64,000 nt of DNA from Linanthus parryae (taxonomy: Eukaryota; Streptophyta; Magnoliopsida; Ericales; Polemoniaceae), in NCBI GenBank assembly GCA_023055425.1, contig JALGPY010000003.1, positions 19,403,001 to 19,467,000 on the forward strand, written 5' to 3'. The notes below the pieces were generated by a model that saw only the letters and a list, made by a program, of their open reading frames with translations, searched no databases and was not told the DNA's origin. The translations under genes were made by a program, and so were the position numbers. Positions 1 to 10,520 of this stretch are shown here, piece by piece (position 1 is the stretch's first letter; each line of letters starts with the position of its first letter).

Positions 1-1650
1 ACTTCATTTAATTCACGTGTAGTCCACGACACCCGTCCCTTTGTCTTCGCCAGTACCATCCTTTTGACTTCATCCAGAAACTTCCATTTCTCTGTTAGAG
101 CAATCGGCGTTGTTCGGTGGATGTATCTCCAAACATTGCACGGATCGGTTTCTAGTTGAAACTCTCCCAAATTCATCGCCTCCGATAGTCGGAGGGCTTC
201 TTTGATAGCCGATGCTTCTGCAACTCAGAATATGTCGAGTAAGTGACCGAAAACTTCATCGCTCCATCTTGAAACCGCCGTGGTGATCTCTGAGTATGCA
301 AGCTCCACATGCACTCTGATTCTGAGCGTAAATGGCCACATCGACGTTGATCTTGAGAATTCCTTCTTCTGGTGGCCGCCATCGCGTTGGGGAAGAATCT
401 GAATCTGCAGCAACTGAAGGGTCAGAGAGTGTTATCTTCTGATATTCATCCACTGCAGTTATTGCTTTCGGTTTGATTTCTTCATAATCAAACTTGGTGT
501 TTTGAAAAACTAATATGTTTCGTTAATTCCAGATTTCCCCGAGAAGAACACGAAAAATTTCATTCCTTGTTCCGTCGCCATTTAATATTTGATTAATCCA
601 CATTGATAAAGGCACCATGGATCTACATACCTGAAAAAGGGAAGAGGAAGAAAACCATAATTTTGGAATTGAGAGACAAACCTGGAACAGATGCTCCCTT
701 TTTTTCTGCAGCCTGTTTGCACAGAGGAAAAAATTCATGTACTTTTACCCCTTTCTTCACTAAATTTTTTCTAGTAGGCAGATTGTCATGCATCAGATGC
801 CATATAAATACCCTAACTTTTGGAAGGATTTTGATTTACCATATGCGTTTCCAAAAACCATTTCCAGTTGAGCTTGAACCAAATTCAATTCTTTTCTGAT
901 TTTCTCCAAAACTTTGCGCTACATAGTAAGCACTTTGAACAGTAAATTGACCTATATCAGTCGCACCCCAAGTAGGGATGGCAACGGGTAGGATCCGGAT
1001 CAGATCAGGCGAGATCCGATCTAGATCCAACCAGGAGAAATGAGATCCAAATCCGATCCAGATCCGGATCATCACCTGATTCGGATCAGATCGGATCGGG
1101 TCTCATTCAGCTGATCCAAATCCGATCCGTGGATCCATATAGTACATAGTCGGATCGGATTCGAATCGGATCTGGCTTGAGTTTGCAATAAAATAGAAAA
1201 AATAATATAAAAAAGTAAACACTATTGCATACGCTAAGTCATGTTCGTAAGTTATGAAGCCTAAAAAATAAAAGAAATAGATTTTTAGGTTGGAGTTACA
1301 ATAGTATTCTTCTTGTAAATGTATGTGGTGAGGTAATAGGGGTATATTTGTAAAGCACACATATACGTTGGATCGGATCGGGTCGGAACCCGGTGGATCT
1401 ACCTTCAGATCCAAATCCAGATCCAAATCCGTTCGGATCTGGCTTTCCGGATCCAAATCCGATCCATTTTCAGTTGGATCGGACCTGGAACCGATCCATT
1501 CGGCTCGGATCGCTCGGGTATCAGATCGGATCGGACCATATTGCCATCCCTAACCCCAAGTAAGATAATCATTTATTATGTTTTGACAAAGTGGAATTTG
1601 TAGTATTACAAAAGTTTCATCTTCTGCAAAATTGTCATAATAAGATCTCC
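1..1650 (-). mobile_element. LINE (non-LTR retrotransposon) 3' part, decayed, interrupted by a hAT MITE
   Basis: Translation of the minus strand gives, in order from high to low coordinates, the segment before a LINE zinc-binding region (about 1640-1553, ending in the W-G of a 'TWGATDIGQF' motif), the zf-RVT region itself (about 972-700, with 'VFIWHLMHD' and a PLC motif), an 'EIWN-RN' linker (about 560-490), and an RNase H-like domain (about 480-1: 'LKINVDVA', 'EASAIKEALRLSEAMN', 'LETD'). This is the usual 3' order of plant LINEs with an RNase H domain. The reading is broken by frameshifts and stops, so it is a fossil. The protein reading continues cleanly across the hAT MITE at 973-1552 once that insertion is ignored. 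The upstream part of the same element appears to lie at 5625-6050, beyond a second LINE inserted at about 1655. Confidence 0.82.
973..1552. mobile_element. hAT-type MITE, GATC-rich, with perfect 8-bp target duplication
   Basis: The ends are a perfect 12-bp terminal inverted repeat, TAGGGATGGCAA at 973-984 and its complement at 1541-1552. The flanks ACCCCAAG (965-972 and 1553-1560) form an exact 8-bp target-site duplication, the length made by hAT transposases. The 580-bp interior codes for nothing recognisable. Both subterminal thirds are packed with GGATC/GATCC/GATCGG words in both orientations around an AT-rich core. A diverged second copy in the opposite orientation lies at about 55332-55883. 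The insertion splits a LINE reading frame within its T-W-G codons. Confidence 0.9.
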
Positions 1651-2749
1651 ATTATTTTTTTTTTTCGAAAAAGGAAGCTTGCATTAACAATAATAGGCCA
1701 TCTCAGCCCAAAAAATACATCAGGAGGAAAAACCTCAAGAGGACAAAGAGATATTGATAGCTCTTCTTGCACAATTATGAGCTAACACATTTTCATCTCT
1801 CTTGATAAAAGAATAACAACAAAACTCAAAGTGAACTGATAGCATTTTACAATCCTCAACTATTGTCCAAATTGAAGAAGTAGAAGAGTTCCTTTTTGCA
1901 TTCAAAGCTTCAATCATGGTCTTGGAATCTGAGTAGAATATTACCCTTTTATAGTGCAAGTTCTTGGCACATAGCATGGCTTCTCTAATAGCTAATGTTT
2001 CCAGTAGAAGAGGCTCTTCTATGTCATGTAACACTTTTGAAGCAGTTAACAAAATATCATCTCGGAGGTTTTTCATGACAAAGGCAATACTGCTTTCTTT
2101 TGAAACTGGATTAAATGAGGCATCAAAGAAGAGTTTGACCTCAACATTGAGTGAAAAAGCCTCATTATAGGAAGAGGAAGAGCATTTCACATCACAGGAC
2201 TGCGCAATCTCCAAATTAAGTGTAAAATTTTGCAAGAGCTTTAGATATTACCTGATGAGGGCTCCATCTGATGTCATTGAACAACAAATCATTTCTTGCT
2301 TTCCAAATTTCCCAACAAGTCTGTGCAAAAATGCCTCTGATTAAGTCTCCTTCCTTCACATTGCATGATGCTTCATTAATTGCAGTCCATCATTGAGCCA
2401 AGCTTAAACCCTCAGGAAGGTTCTTAATAAACCTTAATGGAGATAAAGTCCACACCATTTTTGCATAAGAGCAGTCTTTAATTAAATGAACTTCAGTTTC
2501 AATATTATCTCCACACAATATGCAGACTTCATCGATTCCTTTGCAACCTTTGCCAATCAAAGCTGCATTAACTGGTATACAGCTATTTAAACACCTCTAA
2601 AGGAAGACTTTAACTCTCGGCTGAACTGAGAGCTTCAAAATATTCCTCCAATACAAAGCATTGCTAGAACAACCTCCCATGATATTAGTCTGCCTATCAA
2701 AGAGAAATTTATAGACAGATTTGACTGCAAGGATTCCATCTTTCGAAGG

Positions 2750-3297
2750 TGTTAGAATAAATGACTTGACATCAAACTTGGTAATTACTTTTGGTCCAAG
2801 TCAATTAAAGGAAATTAGAAAAAAGAAGGAAGTCAAATTCCAAAAGCAATGATTTGGAAATAGTTGGGGGCGGTGGTGTCATATTAAATGGGTTTGTTTC
2901 CTTTTGGCTTGAAGGCCAAGCTTTTTATATCACGGCCACACATGTGTGGCAGTATATATTGGCTTGTTTTTTGGTTTGTAGAAACAACACACATACAGTA
3001 GGCTCGAGTTGAGAGTTGGTGAGCTTTGAGAGCTTTTCTCTTGTGTGTGTTCGGGTGGGTGTTATCGGGTTGCCGCCGTGGTCGTCGTGGCCACGGCGTG
3101 CATTGTAATCGGGTTCTCTTCTCAATAAAATATCTGGTTCTGGCCGTGGATTAGCTAGCGGGTTCGTTACGAATTCGTTAGTGAACCACGTTAAATATTT
3201 GTCTCGTTTTTGTTTTGCTCTCGTCGTTCTTGCTCGAAAACCCACACGTTACAACAAACTGGTAACGGAGCTCTGAAATAGGAATTCTGTTACAACA
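2750..3297 (+). repeat. 5' LTR of the LARD-like element
   Basis: This 548-bp direct repeat opens TG and closes CA. It contains a TATA-like stretch near 2925 and an AATAAAA polyadenylation-type signal near 3124, as expected for an LTR. It is closely similar to 4334-4879, which points to fairly recent insertion. I did not compute an exact identity. Confidence 0.9.
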
Positions 3298-3300
3298 AAC

Positions 3301-3350
3301 TGGTATCAGGTCAGAAGGAACACCAGTTTTAACAAACTGGTATCAGAGCC
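3301..3350 (+). promoter_or_regulatory. Duplicated primer-binding site of the LARD-like element
   Basis: TGGTATCAGG lies three bases inside the 5' LTR. A second, longer match, TGGTATCAGAGCC, starts at 3338 after a second ACAAAC. The second matches the 3' end of plant initiator tRNA-Met better. The segment from the LTR end to the site seems to have been copied twice, and the first copy has mutated. Confidence 0.7.
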
Positions 3351-4333
3351 AGGGTTCCAAGATCAGGGTGGAGCCAAGAGCTAGGGTTTCACATTTTGGT
3401 GGAACTCAAATCTAGGGTTTCACGATTCAGGTGTAGCAGGCTATCGGGAGTTGGGATTCGAGATTCCGCCAAGAACGATGTCTGGTTTAGTGATCAAGAT
3501 CGATCTATTCAAGAGAGAGAAGCAGGTACACCCACCATATGAAGCCCCGTGGAGGGGGCTTTCCGGGCTCCTTTCGGAGCAATTTGGCGCGCATCTTATT
3601 AGGCATGTAAGGGATCTGGCAAACCCAGCACGCATTCGGTACTGGCGCGAATCTGGCGGTTCACGCGCATCTGGCGTTCAGGCACAATCCGGCTCCCTGC
3701 GTGGAGCATCTGACGTGTGAATTGAATCTGGTTCTGGCTCATGCGTTGCAGGAACTCGTTGGAGTTGGAGCAACGACATGAAGTATCTGTCGAGAGATTT
3801 CTGGCACGCACATCTGATTCTGGTTCTGGCGCGCATTATGCACGAGTTTGTTCTGGTGTGCATCTGGTTTTGCAGCGTGTACCATGACACGCTCTGAGCT
3901 CGCATCTGGCGCGATCTGGCGCATCTGAGGCATACGGGGCGCACCGGGCATGACAATTTGGGCACTCGTCATCGGTGCATCTGGTTTGGATGACATATGA
4001 GCATTCTGTCATGGTGCATCCGTCTGGCGCAATTGGGCGCATCTGGAATACATTAGGTCCTGCTTTCTCAGCGAATGTATTCAAGTCTGGTTCTGGGTGG
4101 AGCACTTGTTTCTGTTTCCGGAATTGCAACCACATCGGTCGCATTCGTTGCAGGAACGCATGGTAGTTGGAGCAACGATTTGGCGATTCTGGTTTCGTAT
4201 ACAGCTGTATAAAATCTCTTCGAAGAGGCGTGTTCGTTTCTGGTTCAGGGAGACGCATCTGGTTCAGGTTTGAGAAGAGAAACATTAGGTTCGGTTTCGG
4301 GTTGCTGAGTTGATTCAAGTCAAGGTGGAGATT

Positions 4334-4879
4334 TGTTAGAATAAATGACTTCACATCAAACTTGGTAATTAATTTTGGTCCAAGTCAATTAAAGGAAATT
4401 AGGAAAGAAGGAAGTCAAATTCCAAAAGCAATGATTTGGAAATAGTTGGGGGCGGTGGTGTCATATTAAATGGGTTTGTTTTCTTTTGGCTTGAAGGCCA
4501 AGGTTCTTATATCGCGGCCACACATTTGTGGCAGTATATATTGGCTTGTTTTTTGGTTTGTAGAAACAACATACATACAGTAGGCTCGGGTTGAGAGTTG
4601 GTGAGCTTTGAGAGCTTTTCTCTTGTGTGTGCTCGGGTGGGTGTTATCGGGTTGCCGCCGTGGTCGTCGTGGCCACGACGTGCATTGTAATCGGGTTCTC
4701 TTCTCAATAAAATATATGGTTCTGGCCGTGGATTAGCTAGCGGGTTCGTTACGAATTCGTTAGTGAACCACGTTAAATATTTGTCTCGTTCTTGTTTTGC
4801 TTTCGTCGTTCTTGCTCGAATACCCACACGTTACAACAAACTAGTAACGAAGCTCTGAAACAGGAGTTATGTTACAACA
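4334..4879 (+). repeat. 3' LTR of the LARD-like element
   Basis: This 546-bp partner of 2750-3297 directly follows a purine-rich tract (AAGGTGGAGATT) that would prime plus-strand synthesis. It ends in CA immediately before the GAAGG target duplication. Confidence 0.9.
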
Positions 4880-5624
4880 GAAGGAGTCCAAATTCTTCTA
4901 TCAGCACAATTCCAAGAGCCAACTCCCATAGAGAGAATAAAACATGCATCATCAGAATTGAAAGTTCTCAGGATCAAATCCTTGTTCCAAAGCCTGGCCT
5001 CATGATTGATCAAATCAGTGACTTTTTCAACACTACAGTCAAGTCTTTTTGTGGAGTTAATATACATATTATCACTTCTCGGAATCCAAGGATCTTTCCA
5101 AACATCAACAACTTTCTCAATTCCAATTAGCCACCTCCAATTTCCTTCAACAACTTTGTTTCCTTCACGCAAACCTTTCCAAATCCAAGATGAATTGTTG
5201 GGCTTCTTAGCTCTCCATAAAGAACAATTTGGGAAATATTTCCCTTTGAAAATCCTCTTAAAAAGACTGTTAGATCCATCAGCCATCCTCCAAGCCTGTT
5301 TGGCTAGCAAAGCTAGATTATAAAGGTGCAGATTCTTAAATCCCAGCCCACCTTTAGCCTTTTCTCTTCACAAGAAATTCCAACTTCTCCAATGACTTAT
5401 TTTTTCCTCCATATTTCTACCACCCCACCAGAAATTTGTGATTAAAGAAGTAATCTCATTGCACAATGATTTGGGGAAGAGCATGCATGACATTGCATAT
5501 GTTGGGAGGGCTGATAGGGTAGCTTTAATTAAGACTTCTCTTCCAGCTGCACTTATAAAAAGATCTCTATTCCACTGTCCCTCACATGTGATCATATCTG
5601 AACCAAACATATGTGCCCATATGT

Positions 5625-6050
5625 GGAAAGCTAAATGATTTTCTACCATATCCAATTGGTAACTATTTGTGTTCATAAATCTTCATATTTTCGCTGTTAC
5701 CAATTTCATGCCTTGCACCCTGTAAAATGACATCCATAGCTGAACTAAATGCTCATCAAATGAAGCTCAAAGATTTTCTACCATATCCAATTGGTAACCA
5801 TTTGTGTTCATAAATATTCGTATTTTTGCTGTTACCAATTCCATGCCTTGCACCCTGTAAAATGACATCCATAGCTGAACTAAATGCTCTCCAAATGAAG
5901 CTAAAAGATTTTCTACCATATCCAATTGGTAACCATTTGTGTTCATAAATCTTCATACTTTCGCCATTGCCAATTCCATGTCTTGCACCCTGTAAAATGA
6001 CATACATAGCTGACATAATGCTCTCCAAATCGCAGAAGAATTGTACCATA
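5625..6050 (-). repeat. 135-bp in-frame tandem repeat inside a LINE fragment
   Basis: Three copies of a unit start at 5641, 5776 and 5911, an exact period of 135 bp (45 codons). On the minus strand each encodes the LINE segment 'ILQGARHGIGN...YEHKWLPIGYGRKS', which normally occurs once just after the RT domain. The last two copies stay in one open frame. The segment belongs upstream of the LINE sequence at 1650 and marks where the second LINE entered. Confidence 0.8.
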
Positions 6051-6483
6051 ATTCAGCTTGTAGCATATTATAGTTTATGTGGTATTTAGCAACTGACACT
6101 GCTCTCATTTGCCCATTACATCTTCTTTTCTTTTTTTCTTGATGAAATTTGAAACCCCAAAAACCATCACACATTAGCAAAGATTTTGTCCTCTTCTTGG
6201 GCCTTTCTACTCTCCACATCTAACTGGCCCAAACTAAAACACCGCTTCTATTCTTTTTTTGGCCCAGTTGGGTACACAATGGCCAGTCTGTTACTTTCTC
6301 TAGAACAAAATTTCATCTAAACCCCAGGTCCAGTCTGCAAAGAATTTTGAATTTGCTCTGTCTTGTTTATACAAGGTTTAATACATAATAATAAAAAGGC
6401 GACGCAAAAGATTAAGGAAAAGTTATATAGAACTTTTCTTTTGAGAGACGCGCACCTCGACAAATTTACAGATTATACATATA

Positions 6484-6559
<76 letters not shown>

Positions 6560-8904
6560 ATACACGTGCGTTGCACGTGAATTGTTTACTTTTTGTAATA
6601 AAAAAATGTAAAATTTTGAACACTAAGTTTGCAGATGTCATTCTTTGAATCCGGCTCACAATGGGGTTGAGGATAATCAAAGACTTGTTACATTTTTCTC
6701 CTACAAACTCATGAATTGTTGAAACATGAATGGTTTATAACTGTGGCTTTATACATAGAGAGAAGAAAATTATTGCGCAAATCGGATTTGGACATGAAAC
6801 TCCGCCATGTCGCATTGGTGGAATAGGTTCCAAAAAGATTACATGAAAATGCAAAATCGAAGTGTGCTTTTGCTCAGGATCAATGATGAGCTGCTCCTAC
6901 AATTAAACTTTCATTCTTATCCATCTTCACATAAAGGTCTTCATTTTCAAATGTGTAATTGCAGGTCAGGCTTTTGATAGATTGTCTTATACCATCAGAT
7001 GATCTAATGAAAAACAATGATTATTGTAGTTGTGCTTGACATCCTATTTAAGTCCAGTACCCGATGCCTGCAAACCAGGCAAATTGTCTCTTGCAATCAG
7101 TTTGGTATTGTGTAACGATGTTTTTCACTGATGTCGACAAGCACATTCGATGTTTAAGTTTAAACTGACTAATAGACACAATCAACAATTAATATAGCAG
7201 ACATGTGTTGCACATGAAAGATATCCCAATTCCATGCCAATTAAAGTTCCAAGCAATTGATCAAGATGTCTGGATAGATTATATAGAGAAAAATAAGCCC
7301 GAATCGTTCTACGAAGCAGAACTCAGTAACCAAGGGCATCCTTAAAAATCGGTTACACTGTGTAACTGCAATATCCAAAGACTGGTGTTCCAAGAAAATA
7401 TATCAATTGCAAGCAAAAAAATAATACAATTAAGAATTCTCCTTACATATAAAACCCAATATACTACTTATTAAAATAGTATATTGTAAAAATATGGTAG
7501 ACATAAGATAACATAAAATCAGGGGCAAAAACTGCATAATAACAAGTACATAAGTTCTCCACAACTCCCACAGTGTTAAGATGCTACTTCTTAAATTACT
7601 AACTCAAATCCCATGGAAATTACACTTTAACTTCAACCAACTACACAGAGTGTGTGTGATTCCTTATTCTCACATCACTTATTTCCTCTCATCCGTTAAA
7701 GAGGTACTAAATATGAATGTTGCACCCTGCATCTATTGTATCCATGTGATTTAATTGCTCAATGATTTTCATACAGAGCTGGCTCTTATGGAATACTCTA
7801 GAGAACAAACTACTCCAAGCCCCTCCAAGCAACCTGAATAGTTGACTAAATTCATGGTCATCACTGTCAGGCATAACAACCTGTCTTGGATCTCCGAGAA
7901 ATAAAGAGAGTTGATCCACATGATCTGGGATTAATCAACATAGAAATCTAGGAATGTGACATCATTAGGATTCAACATTCTTAGCAGACATTTGATAGAA
8001 GACGCATAAAGCATATGTATCAAGTCCATGAATGTATACTCTTGAAACCATGCTTGTATAATTATTGACATCTCAATTGAAATTCTGCAAAAAATCTTCC
8101 CAATTAGAATAGTTTATATCCTCTCACATCTAGCATATATATAAAAGCAAATCCGCAAAATTATTGAGAATCTAAACTCCTTTCTTGTCTATATAAACAT
8201 GAATCTGATTCCATTTTTCTAAAACCTAAAAATGAATGAACGCAGGGAGAGATTCTCATTCTCAAAATATAGCCATGCCATGGAATTGCCTTAGTGCATT
8301 ATTAGACTTTCCAACTCCAACTAACGCCGGAAATTATATATGAGACACTACAACGGACATGACTCTATTGAGAATTTCCAAGCTGTTAGATGGTTCCATT
8401 GTGTGGTCCGTACTCACAAATAAAAATCTCTTCCAGTAGGTACATTCAATGGTTTCTCTGTTTACCTATTATCTTAAAGACAACGTACAAACTAATAGGG
8501 TGCTACCGGAACATAAAAACAAACCATACTAACTTATCTTTTCCATCAGAGGAAGGTCAATGGTCCAACTAACCCATAAAATCAAATCCCATGATAGTGG
8601 AAACCATAGGCAGCAGGAGCTACAAAACTGCCGGAAACGAGGAGGGAATTCAAAATATGATAGGAATGATTCTTAGTTACTGCTTTGTTCCTAGAGAAAT
8701 CAATGCCAAAGTAGAAAATTCCAAGTACACGCTCCCGGAAGCTGTTGGGAATCAAGTTAGTGTATAACACAGGCGAGCCAAAAAATGTCAAAAAATGAAA
8801 CAAATATAACTTAAATAGACTTCGCTTACTCCTGGGCGATGATGGTCCTGATAGAACTCTACCATAGATGCCAACAACAGTTGATTGCAACACTACTCCG
8901 ACGC
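6051..8904. other. Interval without a recognised gene
   Basis: I see no conserved protein here. The two largest unexplained minus-strand frames, 7707-7919 and 8582-8893, resemble nothing I can name. The second begins with a plausible short exon ('VVGIYGRVLSGPSSPR') followed by a GTAAGC donor, so a diverged intron-containing gene or fragment is possible. A GT/AT microsatellite lies at 6485-6562. Confidence 0.5.
6485..6562. repeat. Compound (GT)n-(AT)n-(GT)n microsatellite
   Basis: Two GT runs of about 24 and 20 bases flank an AT run of about 20 bases. The reading frames across it are compositional artefacts. Confidence 0.95.
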
Positions 8905-8909
8905 ATTGT

Positions 8910-10520
8910 TGATGCGCAAACTAACGTGTTGTTCGCAAGTATACGAATCTTGTAATACCGGGTGTAATTAAACTCGGGTGATCGTTCCCACGAGGACTAT
9001 TTCGGGTTTTTCGAGAAATCAGTTTTAGCGTGCAGAGTGTAAAAGGAGGAGTAGTTTAGGATTGTGATTAATTATAAACTAAAAATAAACAAAATAAAAC
9101 GCAAACATTTTTGTGACGTTTTTCTGAAAATCTTGAAAGTTGTAAATCTAGGGTTTGGAATACTAGGTCCCAAGATCCCCTAGGGTTTCTTAAGATTTAT
9201 GTTCTTTGGTTTGATATGAAAACACCCAGCAGTTTCAATTACCCGTGCCACGTACCGATTGTGCAGTAACCTTTCAGGTTCCACACGCTGTCACGATCCT
9301 GCAGACTTTCGGGTTCCTGTTAAGCTGCCTAAGTCTGCAGTCTCGTTCTAAGTCTGCTAGGGTTTTTAACATGTCCCGATGGTCCGGGTCAAATTCTCTA
9401 ACAGTTGGTCTATACGTTTTGGCTAGCCCTATCTCCCTTTCTCTGGTCGGTCTATCAGGGTAAGGTACTAAATCCTGTCTTTTCTTCCTAACCCTAACCT
9501 GACGTTTTCACCTACAGGCTGGGTCTATAGCAATTCTGGTTCGCGACTCCGATTATGCATAAACATATATAATCAAAGACAGAATAACTGATAATACTGC
9601 TGAATTAAGATGACGTAATCATGAATTCATACTCAAACTGCAGAACAATGTCTGAAAACGAAACCCAAGGTTCATCGAGAACCTAGGTAAAAGGTTTAGC
9701 TACTAAACGACATAATAAATTAACAAAGTTTCTGAATTTAAGAGAGAGAATAAGATCAAACTAAGTCTTCGGATCTGGATGAGTGCTATCGTGCTCTCCC
9801 GGGATGCTCAGACTTGTCCTTGGCTGAATTGTGTCTTTAAAACGAGTCTAGACGAGTCCTTATATAGTGCTGGCGAAGTTTCTGGAACTTGTCTTTATTT
9901 ACGAAAACTGCCACTGCCCGAAACCGCCTCAATTTTTGTGTTGTCTGCGTATTATACGCAGCCTGGTGCGTAAAATACGCTGCCAGGGTCTTCTCCTGAG
10001 CTGATTTTCCTCACTTGTTGCTGCTGTCTGCGTATAATACGCAGACCCTGCGTAAAATACGCAGACAGGGACCCATCTTGCCTTCTTCTTCCTTCTTTCT
10101 GCGTATTTTCTCCCCCTGGCTGCGTATAATACGCAAGGGGCTGCGTATAATACGCATACAGGGGAGAAAACTGTCCAAAATCCCCTCCCCAGCCTTGCTG
10201 CCTGCGTATTTTACGCAGGCTCTGCGTATTATACGCAGACAGCAAGGCAAGGTGCTCTTTTCTGCCTCTGTTTGCCTCCTGCTGCATTCCCGATCCATTC
10301 CTGCTGCATTCCCGGGCCCTGTTCCTGCATAGACAACATGAACACACCCGCGATCATATCCAATAAAAGTACGAAAAATGCAGAAATTTATAAAGAGCAA
10401 ATAACTGTCTCGTTCCTAAAACCGAGGCTTTCCGAGGGTGAAAATTGGCTAAAACATGATTTTTCCGGCACAAATGCACAAAAACCGAGCTATAAGATAA
10501 CCCCTATTTGGGCGTTATCA
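8910..10520 (-). repeat. 3' LTR (1.6 kb) of the 8910-14132 element
   Basis: Bounded by TG...CA in the plus reading (TGATGCGC...GTTATCA). The final 49 bp are repeated at 14084-14132. It contains the ordered palindrome array at 9946-10237, and the pol-side purine tract lies just outside it at about 10521-10535. No coding content is expected; frames here are artefacts. Confidence 0.85.
9946..10237. repeat. Array of eight TGCGTAWWWTACGCA palindromes in four doublets inside an LTR
   Basis: Palindromic 15-mers of the form TGCGTA-(3 A/T)-TACGCA start at 9946, 9967 (last base differs), 10029, 10049, 10121, 10142, 10203 and 10223, with an extra half-site near 10100. They fall in four pairs with start-to-start distances of 21, 20, 21 and 20 bp, and the pairs recur every 83, 92 and 82 bp. 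The background is CT-rich and varies between pairs. The two-turn spacing within pairs fits a dimeric DNA-binding protein, but degenerate tandem amplification of an ~85-bp unit would also generate it. Confidence 0.88.

Larger units (their letters stand above)
2750..4879 (+). mobile_element. Non-autonomous LTR retrotransposon (LARD-like) with perfect 5-bp target duplication
   Basis: Two near-identical direct repeats, 2750-3297 and 4334-4879, begin TGTTAGAATAA and end GTTACAACA. The flanks GAAGG at 2745-2749 and 4880-4884 are an exact 5-bp target duplication. Just inside the left repeat are two copies of an initiator-methionine tRNA primer-binding site: TGGTATCAGG at 3301 and a full TGGTATCAGAGCC at 3338. 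A purine-rich tract precedes the right repeat (about 4321-4333). The roughly 1-kb interior has no gag or pol reading frame, only degenerate 'gcgcatctgg'-like words. The primer site suggests a copia-type partner. Open frames within the LTRs on the minus strand occur in both copies and are not genes. Confidence 0.92.
1655..5625 (-). mobile_element. Second LINE, 5'-truncated, split by an LTR element
   Basis: A T-run at 1655-1665 is the poly(A) tail of a minus-strand LINE. Upstream of it on the minus strand come an RNase H-like domain (2235-1735: 'VKLFFDASFNP', 'LLETLAIREAMLCA', 'FYSDSKTMIEAL', ending 'RDENVLAHNCAR'), then a zf-RVT region (about 2640-2270, with 'CILCGDNIETEVHLIKDC' and 'EIWKARN'). 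After a gap filled by the LTR element at 2750-4879 come the C-terminal RT linker (5310-4885: 'WRWLIGIEKVVDVWKDPW') and the 'AAGREVLIKATLSALPTYAM' motif near 5550. The RNase H domain is open over 166 codons but other parts carry stops. The 5' end, with endonuclease and RT core, is missing. The element sits inside the older LINE whose pieces are at 1-1650 and 5625-6050. Confidence 0.82.

Noticed and set aside
2925..3245. 106-codon minus-strand frame, repeated at 4507-4827
   Set aside because: Lies wholly inside the two LTRs of one retroelement, opposite to its transcription, and resembles no protein. Both copies exist only because LTRs are duplicated.
3338..3350. TGGTATCAGAGCC as a possible tRNA gene end
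   Set aside because: No cloverleaf around it. It is a primer-binding site complementary to initiator tRNA, as also at 41567-41578 and 35609-35621.
9952..10400. Overlapping frames on both strands with 'LRIIRR' and 'AYYTQ' repeats
   Set aside because: They arise from the palindrome array, which reads alike on both strands. No protein family matches.
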